From assembly GCF_014898815.1 (NCBI RefSeq), contig NW_026515442.1, positions 1-64,000 on the forward strand: 64,000 nt of DNA, read 5' to 3'. The notes under the pieces were generated by a model, which made no database searches, was not told the origin of the DNA, and saw nothing but the letters and a program-made list of their open reading frames with translations. The position numbers were made by a program, and so were the translations under genes. Shown piece by piece: positions 27,792 through 36,345 of this stretch (position 1 is the stretch's first letter; every line of letters begins with the position of its first letter). Source of the DNA: Panonychus citri (taxonomy: Eukaryota > Arthropoda > Arachnida > Trombidiformes > Tetranychidae).

Positions 27792-29648
27792 GAACCATGA
27801 AACTGTCTATTAGATTAAAGGTTACCCAGAGAATTGGAGTTTCTTAGCTGAAGAGTTATTTGCATATTTATCCAGGTAACTTTTTCCTTCTTTCAGATTT
27901 TTCCATTATCTTTCTTTCCATTCAGACAGAATCGTTCAGAAGATAAGATTCAGAAGTGATTGCAATTCAATAACAAGAATCACAGAGAATCTTTGTCTTC
28001 CTCTATCCGTCTATTTATCTGTCGTCCTTTTCTCTATCTTTCTTCGTTTACTTTTGTCGTCTATTTCCAAAAAGCAGCATCTTACTCAAGTCACTTTAAC
28101 CCAATAGTTTCCAATGATAATGATAAACTTTTACCTTTCTTCTCAATTGTATAAACCCTCTGGCTAAATTATTGAACTCAGTAAAAAGTCAACTGATCAT
28201 AATTCATAAAATATATTCATGAATATCTATATATATCATTACCTTTATTCATTTATTAATATCTCCTCGAGTTGAAAGTCAAAATCTTATCATGCTAATC
28301 TATTGAACTTTAAGCATTTATCATAACCATTTTGATCCGTGTAAATGTGCAATCAATCAAATCAAAATTATCATGATAACAATTTATCTCCATATCTCCA
28401 ATTTGTTAAATAATATATTGGTTTAAATTACTTTGATGATAATGATACACTTTGTGGATTACAATTCACCGATTAATTAATCATTCGGAATCAATTTTAT
28501 TATTTACTTTCCATCCATCTAGATGGCGATATTATTCAATAACAATGGAAACCTTGAAAATGCTCTCAATTTATTTGATCAAATTCTTAAAATTGATCCT
28601 TATCATCAAGTAAGTGATCATATTTTTCACCTTGAAACTTTCATCTCATTGAACTTTGTCTTTATTATCATAACTTTTCCAACCTCCTGATTATTATCAT
28701 TTGGCTGCCTAGCATTTTTTCAAGTATCTTTATATCAACACTTATCTTTTGTCTCTTCATCTTTTATCATCATCTCCTATTCATCCTCTCATCTTTGACA
28801 GGAAACTTTATCAACATCAGCTCGAATAATTAAAGATAATGAATTAATTGGTGACTATTTAACAATTGCAATTGAAAGACTCGAGACTCTTGTCTCAATG
28901 GGTAAAGCAGATGAAACCGTTTACTTTGACCTGGGAATGCTGTCCATCAGGTCAGGATCAATGGCCACTGCAAGAAAACATTTCGCCAAAGCGATCGAGG
29001 TAAATATAGAATGTAAAATTATGATAACATAAAACTGACCACTTATCCTATTGAAAATTTTCACTCAACAATTGACCATTATCTTTGTCCACTAAACTAT
29101 TGATTCTATCAATATTTAGAAAGGTAAAGAAGGTTAATGAAAAAGGTCACTACGAAGTGGACAATCAAAGTGAATGTAGCATGTGATTCGATTCACATAC
29201 AACCAATTGATCGTTAATTAACAATAAAGAAACAATTTTCCATCTAGTCCAAATAATCAATTGATTGTTGTTTTATTTTCCCCTTTAGTTGAAACCAAAT
29301 TTCACTGAGGCTTTATTCAATATGGCATTACTATTGTACAAGGAGGATCAACCTCAAGATGCTTTACCATTTCTCAAGTTCATCTTAAAGGTGAGTTAAT
29401 CATTTCTTGATTGGATTATGTTACACCAAACAATTAATTTCTTAACTTTTGTAATATTTCCCTCTGATTATCAGACTGAGCGGACACATGGAAAAGCTTT
29501 ACTATTAATGCTCGCCATCAATTCAAGTACCAATGAGGTCGACGATCAAAGTGGATCACTTAAAGTTCAACAATTACCTTCATCTTCATCTCCAGAGTCC
29601 AAAGAGTTTTTTGGCGCTCAATCAAATTCAAATACATTCTATACATAG
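785..29648 (+). CDS. TMTC3: TMTC3-like transmembrane and TPR protein (3' part of gene)
   Basis: This multi-exon gene lacks its 5' end here. TMTC proteins are multi-pass ER proteins with lumenal TPR repeats that support O-mannosylation of cadherins. Coding exons are 785-1026, 8779-9010, 11940-12106, 16750-16833, 18387-19370, 28523-28609, 28802-28999, 29289-29390 and 29475-29648. All introns are GT-AG and all phases match. Exons 1-4 encode membrane segments and the TMTC family signature FFPVGFVIAERVLYLPSMGF. Exons 5-9 encode TPR units. The order, and the DESRLDEANRMF segment after a TPR pair, fit TMTC3 rather than TMTC1, 2 or 4. Exons 4 and 5 are repeated at 19598-19681 and 21222-22203 by a tandem duplication. 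Each exon 5 copy carries its own frameshifts, so no intact frame runs through the locus as assembled. Family assignment is firm; the paralogue is an inference. Confidence 0.85.
1027..8778 (+). other. TMTC3 intron, 7.75 kb, no genes seen
   Basis: Large AT-rich intron with many short ATG/CAT runs and GA/CT microsatellites (for example around 2916-2930, 4826-4840, 5501-5518 and 7967-7980). The short open frames inside it have no domain, no splice context and low-complexity translations, so I treat them as chance. I see no transposon termini or RNA gene. Confidence 0.6.
8779..9010 (+). CDS. TMTC3: TMTC3 exon B (DUF1736 region)
   Basis: Acceptor TTTTACAG ends at 8778 and the donor ATG/GTAAGT begins at 9011. 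The first base completes an Arg codon from the previous exon, then 77 codons follow. The product reads LDNPARILTSPYRQLNYAF, then a hydrophobic WLLLYPVNLSCDWS motif matching the TMTC WLLL.P..L..DW signature, and another membrane helix before the exon ends in phase 0. Confidence 0.9.
9011..11939 (+). other. TMTC3 intron, 2.9 kb, no genes seen
   Basis: AT-rich intron. A pyrimidine-rich open stretch at 9287-9640 translates into hydrophobic low-complexity sequence and shows no family resemblance. A CAT run lies near 9821-9841 and a GA run near 11549-11567. Confidence 0.6.
11940..12106 (+). CDS. TMTC3: TMTC3 exon C (family signature exon)
   Basis: Acceptor ATCATAG ends at 11939 and donor AG/GTAAGT starts at 12107. 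It encodes AMGFMVITFLPVSNIFFPVG followed by FVIAERVLYLPSMGFSMIL, the most conserved segment of TMTC proteins. It ends in phase 2 (AG), which pairs with the A that starts the next exon to give Arg. Two predicted membrane segments flank the signature. Confidence 0.93.
12107..16749 (+). other. TMTC3 intron, 4.6 kb, no genes seen
   Basis: AT-rich intron with a short (AC)n/(ACAT)n microsatellite at about 14045-14074 and a (TTA)n stretch near 14290-14310. Open frames on both strands here are short, low in complexity and have no domain signal. Confidence 0.6.
14045..14074. repeat. (AC)n then (ATAC)n microsatellite
   Basis: About nine AC units followed by three ATAC units, within a TMTC3 intron. A simple repeat without further context. 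Confidence 0.9.
16750..16833 (+). CDS. TMTC3: TMTC3 exon D, copy 1 (last membrane helix)
   Basis: Acceptor ACAATTAG ends at 16749 and donor ATG/GTAAGT begins at 16834. It encodes a hydrophobic helix (WIQLTFYLLTIVFLSSLTI) ending at EW, whose Trp codon is split TG/G with the next exon. A W before the first TPR is the usual TMTC arrangement. An exact copy lies at 19598-19681. Confidence 0.88.
16834..18386 (+). other. TMTC3 intron (copy 1)
   Basis: 1.55-kb intron with a (GA)n run at about 17729-17753. No other element is visible. The same sequence recurs at 19682-21221 with a shorter GA run. Confidence 0.7.
17729..17753. repeat. (GA)n microsatellite
   Basis: About twelve GA units; only about six or seven in the duplicate near 20577-20591. 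The length difference separates the two duplicated copies. Confidence 0.9.
18387..19370 (+). CDS. TMTC3: TMTC3 exon E, copy 1 (TPR repeats), frameshifted
   Basis: Acceptor CATCAG ends at 18386 and donor AAT/GTAAGT begins at 19371. The exon encodes two TPR units (KLLNNVGRLYEDQGNLALAL and YLNLGKALTKIGRLPEAEMF), a Ser/Thr- and Asn/Asp-rich insert of roughly 110 residues, and another TPR (LLNYASLISRDESRLDEANR). The frame closes early at 19159-19161 because one C is missing compared with copy 2 at GATGTTTCTAAC. From 19162 the original protein continues in another frame up to ILYN, which joins exon F. The missing base is either a real mutation or an uncorrected sequencing indel. Confidence 0.88.
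19398..19475. repeat. (CAT)26 microsatellite next to a 5' splice site
   Basis: Twenty-six uninterrupted CAT units beginning 27 bases after the exon E donor. The equivalent place in the duplicate (22231-22245) has five units, then interrupted CAT/TAT. On the + strand it reads as poly-His, but it lies in an intron. Confidence 0.95.
19598..19681 (+). CDS. TMTC3: TMTC3 exon D, copy 2
   Basis: Identical in sequence and splice signals to 16750-16833. If both copies were real and spliced, the protein would gain a second membrane helix between TPR blocks, which would reverse the topology of what follows. That makes a functional tandem unlikely. Confidence 0.8.
19682..21221 (+). other. TMTC3 intron (copy 2)
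   Basis: Duplicate of 16834-18386 with small indels. Nothing else is recognised. Confidence 0.7.
21222..22203 (+). CDS. TMTC3: TMTC3 exon E, copy 2 (TPR repeats), frameshifted
   Basis: Same exon as 18387-19370. Compared with copy 1 it lacks CT near 21603 and one C near 21797. Between these points the frame is shifted and a stop appears at 21679-21681; the two losses sum to three, so the 3' part returns to the original frame. It keeps the intact DEANRMFLTIAS reading that copy 1 breaks. A base-by-base consensus of the two copies would leave no break, which points to indel noise or two haplotypes. Confidence 0.87.
22765..22804. repeat. (TC)20 microsatellite
   Basis: Uninterrupted TC dinucleotides in a TMTC3 intron. 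Confidence 0.95.
27737..27791. repeat. (CTTT)n microsatellite
   Basis: About thirteen to fourteen CTTT units in the same intron, near its 3' end. Confidence 0.95.
28523..28609 (+). CDS. TMTC3: TMTC3 exon F (TPR)
   Basis: Acceptor CATCTAG ends at 28522 and donor CAA/GTAAGT begins at 28610. It has 29 codons in phase 0, encoding MAILFNNNGNLENALNLFDQ and then ILKIDPYHQ. This completes the TPR begun by ILYN in exon E and fits the TPR consensus (NLA..., EAL..F..AL...P). Confidence 0.9.
28802..28999 (+). CDS. TMTC3: TMTC3 exon G (TPR)
   Basis: Acceptor TTTGACAG ends at 28801 and donor GAG/GTAAAT begins at 29000. It has 66 codons in phase 0 and encodes a TPR with VYFDLGMLSIRSGSMATARK, matching the YFNLGMLAMD region of TMTC3 proteins. 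Confidence 0.9.
29289..29390 (+). CDS. TMTC3: TMTC3 exon H (TPR)
   Basis: Acceptor CCCTTTAG ends at 29288 and donor AAG/GTGAGT begins at 29391. It has 34 codons in phase 0 (LKPNFTEALFNMALLLYKED and onward), the TPR that follows the previous exon in the family. Confidence 0.9.
29475..29648 (+). CDS. TMTC3: TMTC3 last exon and stop
   Basis: Acceptor GATTATCAG ends at 29474. It has 57 codons and a TAG stop at 29646-29648. It starts TERTHGKALLLMLAINSSTN and then becomes a Ser-rich tail. The C-terminus is shorter than in vertebrate TMTC3, which carries further TPRs; the extra units may be absent in this lineage. Confidence 0.85.
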   Translation, partial: TERTHGKALLLMLAINSSTNEVDDQSGSLKVQQLPSSSSPESKEFFGAQSNSNTFYT

Positions 29649-30421
29649 AAATTAAAAAGAAAGAGAGACAAATAAGAGAATGATTTTCAATATATAATTT
29701 TATACACACCAAATGGTTAAGAAGAATGTAAATTCAATTAGATTAATTGTGAAAAGGATTCAATGTAATTTTTGACCGATTTAAATAATCAAACAACTAA
29801 AGAAAGTAAATTACACAGTAAACTCAGTGCCATCTATTGAGGCCTCTTGTAACTTCTGCTCGAAAAAAATGAATGAATGAAACTCAATAATACTACTGAA
29901 TCCAAATAATTGTTGACCATTTAGCTTTCGATTAAACGATTGGAATATTAAATGGAAACATTCAGCCTTGTGCAGAAGTAAACAATTGATCAATTTATAA
30001 ACTAATTTAACAAAATTTATCCAACAGATTGATACATTTTAAAAGCATTTTAATATTTGAATTCTGGTTTGATGAGATTAATAACTTAAATTGAATATTT
30101 TTATCTTTCTATATTTAATTGTAATAACTTTAAGTACACATTTCGATTACTTGATTCACCTGTAAATATTATCATGTTGTTCATTGTGTTCAATCTAATA
30201 ATTGATATTAAATTAATTTCAACTTGTAATTTAATGTAACTTTGTATTGGTTTTCTCATTTAATTGCACATCCATTTGTTTCGTCGGGCACTGAACTAAA
30301 CGTTAAGTTTTGTACACTGGGATTGTGCTCTAATTTTTTGATTCCAATTTGATTAAAGTTTACATTTTTGCCAATTGTTTGATACGAAGGTGAAAATCAG
30401 GTCCAAAGATAACTTTCATTC
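29649..30421 (+). other. TMTC3 3' UTR and intergenic DNA
   Basis: AT-rich with no open frame of interest. No AATAAA stands out; ATTAAA variants occur at 30207-30212 and 30352-30357 and could serve as the polyadenylation signal. It ends at the TA target of the MITE. Confidence 0.5.
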
Positions 30422-30423
30422 TA

Positions 30424-30590
30424 CAGGTCGGTACATAAAACATTTGAACGTTTTTGACGCTTAATTGCGATTAGTTGGACAATTAATTTTTAAAAATTTT
30501 TTTGATTAATTTAGAGCCTAATCATTCAGAATTTTGATAAACTTTTAATTAAATTTTTCTGATAAAAATTTTAGAAATTAAAAAGATTTT
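30424..30590 (+). repeat. MITE left inverted-repeat arm
   Basis: Pairs with the inverted copy spread over about 30890-30931 and 37366-37483, which the copia insertion interrupts. Confidence 0.85.
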
Positions 30591-30931
30591 GGTGCAAAAT
30601 TGATTTTTCACTTTTTTACAAAATTAACATTACGGTCTATGGGAAAAAAACAGAAATTAAAATTTTTTTCAAAATCACATGTATTCCTATGGGATTTCGC
30701 GTTTTTCACTTAAAACCTGATAACTTTTTTTTGGTTCCTAATTTTGAAATTTTGTAAAGTACATCTTGTGAATTGACTTTTTGCCTATAAATTGTGTGAT
30801 TTTCGATAATTTTTCTCTGTCCGTTTGGGTACCAGGTCAATTCTCTATAGACGTGTTTTTTTTCAAAAAACCCGTTTTTTGGAAAAAAATTCTAATTTCT
30901 AAAATTTTTATCAGAAAAATTTAATTAAAAG

Positions 30932-31945
30932 TGTTGGTTTAATTGAGATCTTCACAATGACACAATTTAACTAAATTAGTAATAATTTACTCTTCTCACA
31001 ATCGCGGTGAGGATTCAGCAGTTAAACGCGCAGTCAAAACAAAATGAGTAAGGTAACTTATCGGTGGTGTTGTCAATAACTTAATGTAAATTTATTGAGT
31101 TTCGTTTAATAGAGAAAAGAAAACATGTCCATAATTGGTCACTTTCGTGTTATTGGTCGACTCATAATTAGTGGCAGTTGAAGTGACCTGGAAGCGATCA
31201 ATGGACTCAGGATTATCAAGCATATTAGGGACAATAAAAATAAGGAAGAAAAAGAAAGAGGATTAACTCGGAGACGAAGAGGTTGGAGCACAAAGAGAAG
31301 GAGAGAATTGATGGTCGCAATGGACGAGGCAAGGAGGACAAGTGACCATCATATGGATACCATTCAAAAGGATTACAATTAAGGAGCTTAAACAATTATA
31401 ATCAAGATGAGAAAGAGTGAAAAAGCCAAAGGGAAAAGATGAAAAGATGAAAAGATGAAATTGGTTCATTAAGGTAATTGGTCCAAACGTTTGTGTCCAT
31501 ATCTCGGTAAGTAATTAACTTAGAGTTTTAATTTATATATATTTCAGCTCAGCTAATTAAGAGCTTTCTGATGATATATAACTTTCGTGTGAATATAAAC
31601 TAATTCACTAAAATTAGTGTCGGTCCCAATGGTTCACTTGGACCAGAAAAATAAGTGAAAATTCAATGTTTTTAGTTAATTGCTGCTCAACCAATTCACC
31701 GATTAATTTGGTTTATATATTAATCGAACCTACTAAACAAGACCTTTGATTTAATATAAAACAATCTAACTGTTAATTGTTGTTAATCAAAAAGTTGAAT
31801 GGTTTCAATGAATCTCAATGTTAACTCTATGGGGAAAACCAAATATGTTGTTGTTGTTTCCCAATGGGACTAAAGTTGTAGTCGCGGCTTCTTTAGTAGT
31901 AGAATCATGAACTGAACTCGAGCTAATGATTGATTCAAACCAACA
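30932..31945 (-). repeat. Copia 3' LTR
   Basis: 1014 bp, TG...CA bounded with TGTTGG/CCAACA inverted ends. Element-downstream LTR, because the coding strand is -. Confidence 0.95.
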
Positions 31946-31954
31946 CCTTCCCTT
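31946..31954 (-). promoter_or_regulatory. Copia polypurine tract
   Basis: On the - strand AAGGGAAGG directly precedes the 3' LTR, the expected plus-strand primer position for reverse transcription. Confidence 0.85.
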
Positions 31955-31968
31955 GCTCCAATCTCGGG

Positions 31969-34900
31969 TTAATCAATATTAAGGTAATTACAACATTTTC
32001 TTAATGACGGTGAACAAAGTGGTTTAGTAAACATATCGGCCGGTTGTTTCTCTGTTGGGATGAACTGAACATCAATCTGATTCTTTTCTTGATGATCTCT
32101 GATGAAATGGTAACGAACTTCAATGTGTTTAGTTCGTTTGTGAAAAACACTATTTTTTGATAATTTGATTGCTCCTTGATTATCACTCATAATTTTCGTT
32201 GGTAACTTGATGGACACTTTTAAATCTTTTAATAGTTGTTGATACCATAAAGTGTCTTTAGTACAATCAGCAATTGCCATGTATTCGGCTTCAGTAGTTG
32301 ACAGAGCGACACTTTTCTGTAACTTCGATGACCATGAAACTGGTGAATCTCCTAGAGTGACCACAAATCCAGAGGTAGACTTTCGCGAGACTAAATCTCC
32401 TGCATGATCGGCATCACAATAACCAATTAATTGTAAATTTTCAGGTGAAGATGAGTAGGTAATGCCAATATCGATTGTACCTTTAAGAAATCGAAATATT
32501 CGTTTCACTGATTTCCAATGTTGTTCATTGTAACAACAATTAAATTGTGATGATTTGTTTACTTGATAAGTAATATCAGGTCGACTGATTATTGAAAGGT
32601 AAAGGAGAGCACCAACAGCTTCTTGATATGGATATTTTGTATCGGGAGGTTCAGGTGATGAAATTAATTTAACATTGGTGTCTCCGGGTGTCAACACAGG
32701 TTTACACTCTTCCATTTTGAATCGTTTAAGAAGCTCTTTGATGAATGTTGATTGTTTAATTTTGATTGTTGACCTGTCAGGGCTTTGATAAATTTCCATA
32801 CCAACAAACACTTCCGGTTGGTGGACTTTAACTTGAAATTTTCTTTTCAGATCATTGATTAGTTGATTCATTTGTTGTGGATTTTCACTTGCAATTAATC
32901 CATCGTCCACATAAATAACACAAACAGTTAATCCATTGTTGAAATTGACGAAAATACATTGATCAGCTTGTGATTGTTGATAACCATGATCGGTGAAAAA
33001 TTGAACAACTTTTTCATTCCATCGGCGGGGAGATTGTTTTAAGCCATAAAGGCCTTTCTTTAATAATAATACACGATCAGTACCATCTTCTAATCCTGGT
33101 GGTTGTTCCATGAAGATTTCTTCCTTTAGTTCACCATATAAAAAGGCAGTTTTAATATCAAATTGCATCAAGTGCATTCGACGAGCTGAACTGATGGCCA
33201 ATATCGCACGGATGGAATCGTATCTCGCAACTGGACTAAAGGTCTCAAAGTAATCGATTCCAGACTTTTGGGAATAACCCTTGGCAACTAATCTTGCCTT
33301 GTACCTGTTGATTGAACCATCGGTGTTTCTTTTAATCTTGAAAATCCAGCGACAAGAAATCAATCGTTTTCCTGGTGGTAACTTGGTAAGAACGTAAGTA
33401 TTATTTTCTTTAATTGATTTCATTTCTTCCGCGATTGCTTTCATCCAATTATCTTTATTTTCACTATTAACAGCTTCTTCATAGGTTAATGGCTCGCAAT
33501 TGGTCACGATCGCCTGGAAAATAATAGCGTTTATCGAGGAAGACCAATCAACTGATTCTGGAGGATTATCAATTATTTCTGTGGTATCACTTGCAGCATC
33601 ATCAACATCATCATCAAAATCTTCATTATCATCATCTTTAACCAAATCTTTTAGATTTTCTTCATCATCCGCATCTTCTTCATCATTTACTTGGTTAATT
33701 GCTTTTTCAGCATCACAATCAGCCTCATTGAATTTAATATTTGTTGTAATGAAGATGCGACCAGTAATTGGATCGTAAACACGATAATTGTTAATTGTTT
33801 TGGAATAACCAACAAAGATCACTTTCTTTGCTTTCGGATCAAATTTCTTTCGTCCAATATCCGGAATTTTGGAGTAACATACACAACCAAAGACCTTTAA
33901 ATGTGAGTATCTTGGTTTTTCCTTTGTAAACAGTTCCAATGGAGTCATTTCAGTTTGACCTTTACCTGGAATTAAATTCAATACATACACAGCGGTGTTC
34001 ATAGCTTCTGCCCATAGAAATTCAGGTAAGTTACTGTTTAACATCATTAATCGCGCTAATTCAGAAATTGTTCTATTTTCTCTTTCAATTCGTCCATTTT
34101 GTTGAGGGACATAAGGGGCACTCAATTCGTGATTAATGTTTTTATTCTTAAGCAAATCAGTTACTCTAGAGTCAATGAATTCTTTTCCATTATCGGATCT
34201 CAACATTTTCACTTTATTTCCTGTTAATTTCTCAGCTTCATTTATGAATTTATCTAAATTCTCAAAAGTATCCGATTTAAATTTTTGAAAGTAAATTGAT
34301 CGATAAGAACTTGATTCATCTTTGATTACCAGTGCATATTTGTTACCATTGATTGAAGGCTTAGGCATTGGACTCTGTAGGTCACAATGAATCGCTTCAC
34401 CTACTTCGACTTTTCGAGTAGGAACTGTTTTGAAGCTTCTCGAGCACATTTTGCCTTTCACACATCCTTCACAAAAGAAATTTTCTGGCTCGTAATCAAT
34501 TCTAATTTTAGGTAACAATCCATCTTTCGACATTTTGATTATTTTGTGTACATTAATGTGAGCTAATCTTTTGTGCCATTCACTTAGAGTAGCATCTTTA
34601 GTAACAACAGCAAATTTATCGTTTAATTTTCTTGGTCTGATCATCAATTTAAACGAGTTTCCTATTTTATTCGCGACAATTACTTTTCTATTGCTCTCAA
34701 TGTGATAAATTTCGGTGGTCAATGATGTTGACTTAAGGCCATAGCCTTTGGCAACAGTTTGCGCCCATGAGAAAAGGTTGAAATCGCCCAACTGAGGGAC
34801 AAACAAAACGTTGGTCAGTCGACATTGTAACCAATTGGTACCATTGTAACACTCAACTAAAATGTCGCCTTTTGCTATCGCTTCAATCTTTTTACCATCT

Positions 34901-36120
34901 CCAATTGTAAGTAAAATTGGTTCATTTAATTGTTGAAAATTAGAGAAACAATTAACATCACTGGTGAGATGATAACTAGCACCAGTATCTAATAACCACT
35001 GAGTTTGTTTTGATTCATTTTCATTCACTGTTAAACTGTAATCATCTTGATTATTAACTACAACTTGATTAACATTAGATTGATTGTTTGATTGAAATGA
35101 GTTGTTGTTATTGTTGTTGTAATGATTCTGATTATTTTGATTCATGTTGATCAAGTTTTGGTTGTTTTGGTTATTCTGGTTATTATGATTGTAATTATTG
35201 TTCTGATTATTCTGGTGATTGTAATTGTTTCTGTTGTTGAAGCGATTGTTGAAGTTTCGGTTGTTATTGAATCGATTGTTTTTCCCTTGGTAATTTTTAT
35301 TATTGAAATTAGTTTGATTGTTACTATTTTGCTGTTGATTGTGATTATTTTGATTATTGAAATTACCCTTTGACCGGCATTGATTAGCTAAATGACCTTT
35401 ACGGTTACATTTGAAACATCGCTTTGTATTTTTATTGAATTGTTTAAAATTGTTACCTTTACTAATCAAAGCTTCAACTTGTTTATTTTCTTGATTGGTT
35501 TCTTTTTGTTTCTCTACAATTAATAATTGAGACTTTAAATCATCTAACTTTAAATTGTAACCCGAAATCATTGCTAATTGAGTAGTTTCACGAAAAGATT
35601 GGAAAGTCAAAGGTAAGTCAGAAAGTATCTTAACGATTAATTCATCTTCATCAATTTTCATTCCTAAGTCACTCATTTGTTTAACAACTGAATCTAATTC
35701 GGACAGATAACTAACCACCGTGTGAGATGTAGTGAACTTAAGGTTGGTCAACTTACTTCTGATATTCCATTTATTTGTTGTTGTCCGTTGTTCTTTATGG
35801 TTGACAATTTTTGTATACATTTCAAATGATGTTGAACAATTGATGATCAAATCGGCATTTGTTTTATTTAATGAATTGAATATTATCGTCCCAGCAAGAG
35901 CATCACTTGCTTCCCAATCAAGTATTTCTTTATTTCTTCGGTTGACTGCAGCAGCGGTTGGAGGTCCAGACTCATCGGCCTCAAGTGGAAGTGGACACGG
36001 TTGTTGACCATTGGCGATTCTCCACACATACGTAGCCTTTAAAGCACAAGCGATAAACGTTTTCCATTGTAAATAGTTGTCGGTCGAAAGTTTTAAACTG
36101 TTGAAATCGGAGGTTTCCAT
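31969..36120 (-). CDS. gag-pol: Copia gag-pol polyprotein, intact, 1383 aa
   Basis: One open frame starts with ATG at 36120. Domains in order: Gag (about 1-230), CCHC zinc knuckle CFKCNRKGHLANQC (near 233), an Asn/Gln-rich linker (about 255-350), aspartic protease LLDTGAS (near 377), GAG-pre-integrase (about 505-550), integrase core with D (CDLQSP), D (RSDNGKEF) and E (GRIERENR) between about 580 and 690, reverse transcriptase (about 900-1140) with the copia-type YVDD box near 1070, and RNase H (YCDADHAGD, TEAEYMAI) to the C-terminus. No frameshift separates gag and pol, as is usual for copia. All catalytic residues I can check are present, so the element may be active. Asn/Gln-rich linkers are known in some copia elements but this one is long. 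Confidence 0.96.
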   Translation of the reverse strand: METSDFNSLKLSTDNYLQWKTFIACALKATYVWRIANGQQPCPLPLEADESGPPTAAAVNRRNKEILDWEASDALAGTIIFNSLNKTNADLIINCSTSFEMYTKIVNHKEQRTTTNKWNIRSKLTNLKFTTSHTVVSYLSELDSVVKQMSDLGMKIDEDELIVKILSDLPLTFQSFRETTQLAMISGYNLKLDDLKSQLLIVEKQKETNQENKQVEALISKGNNFKQFNKNTKRCFKCNRKGHLANQCRSKGNFNNQNNHNQQQNSNNQTNFNNKNYQGKNNRFNNNRNFNNRFNNRNNYNHQNNQNNNYNHNNQNNQNNQNLINMNQNNQNHYNNNNNNSFQSNNQSNVNQVVVNNQDDYSLTVNENESKQTQWLLDTGASYHLTSDVNCFSNFQQLNEPILLTIGDGKKIEAIAKGDILVECYNGTNWLQCRLTNVLFVPQLGDFNLFSWAQTVAKGYGLKSTSLTTEIYHIESNRKVIVANKIGNSFKLMIRPRKLNDKFAVVTKDATLSEWHKRLAHINVHKIIKMSKDGLLPKIRIDYEPENFFCEGCVKGKMCSRSFKTVPTRKVEVGEAIHCDLQSPMPKPSINGNKYALVIKDESSSYRSIYFQKFKSDTFENLDKFINEAEKLTGNKVKMLRSDNGKEFIDSRVTDLLKNKNINHELSAPYVPQQNGRIERENRTISELARLMMLNSNLPEFLWAEAMNTAVYVLNLIPGKGQTEMTPLELFTKEKPRYSHLKVFGCVCYSKIPDIGRKKFDPKAKKVIFVGYSKTINNYRVYDPITGRIFITTNIKFNEADCDAEKAINQVNDEEDADDEENLKDLVKDDDNEDFDDDVDDAASDTTEIIDNPPESVDWSSSINAIIFQAIVTNCEPLTYEEAVNSENKDNWMKAIAEEMKSIKENNTYVLTKLPPGKRLISCRWIFKIKRNTDGSINRYKARLVAKGYSQKSGIDYFETFSPVARYDSIRAILAISSARRMHLMQFDIKTAFLYGELKEEIFMEQPPGLEDGTDRVLLLKKGLYGLKQSPRRWNEKVVQFFTDHGYQQSQADQCIFVNFNNGLTVCVIYVDDGLIASENPQQMNQLINDLKRKFQVKVHQPEVFVGMEIYQSPDRSTIKIKQSTFIKELLKRFKMEECKPVLTPGDTNVKLISSPEPPDTKYPYQEAVGALLYLSIISRPDITYQVNKSSQFNCCYNEQHWKSVKRIFRFLKGTIDIGITYSSSPENLQLIGYCDADHAGDLVSRKSTSGFVVTLGDSPVSWSSKLQKSVALSTTEAEYMAIADCTKDTLWYQQLLKDLKVSIKLPTKIMSDNQGAIKLSKNSVFHKRTKHIEVRYHFIRDHQEKNQIDVQFIPTEKQPADMFTKPLCSPSLRKCCNYLNID

Positions 36121-36149
36121 GTTGATGAAAAAAGTTCAATGATAATTTA

Positions 36150-36300
36150 AATTATGACCCAAGTCAAACACACAAAATTGACACTCAGTCAAACACAAAA
36201 TTGACACTCAGTCAAACACAAAATTGACACTCAGTCAAACACAAAATTGACACACAGTCAAACACACACACAAATTGACAAAAATTGACACACAGTCGAA
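36150..36300. repeat. Short tandem repeat in copia 5' leader
   Basis: Five to six imperfect direct repeats of a roughly 24-bp unit built on AAATTGACACTCAGTCAAAC, decaying into CACACA toward the primer site. They lie between the primer site and the gag start codon at 36120, so in the RNA leader. Confidence 0.85.
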
Positions 36301-36330
36301 TACAGAGATTAACACAGTCAATTGGAAGAT

Positions 36331-36345
36331 GCTGAGCCCATAACC
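36331..36345 (-). promoter_or_regulatory. Copia primer-binding site, initiator tRNA-Met fragment
   Basis: On the - strand GGTTATGGGCTCAGC directly follows the 5' LTR. It is complementary, with one mismatch, to the anticodon stem-loop region of eukaryotic initiator tRNA-Met (GCTGGGCCCATAACC). Drosophila copia uses the same kind of internal, half-tRNA primer. Confidence 0.85.

Larger units (their letters stand above)
22204..28522 (+). other. TMTC3 intron, 6.3 kb, no genes seen
   Basis: The exon before it ends in ILYN and the exon after it starts MAILFNNNGNLENAL, which joins as one continuous TPR, so no coding exon is expected here. It contains a (TC)20 run, a (CTTT)n run and a CT-rich open stretch at 23861-24286 whose translation is low-complexity. 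No transposon ends are seen. Confidence 0.7.

Noticed and set aside
35122..35373. Hydrophobic + strand ORF over copia gag
   Set aside because: It is the antisense shadow of the Asn-rich repeat (AAT/AAC reads as ATT/GTT on the other strand).
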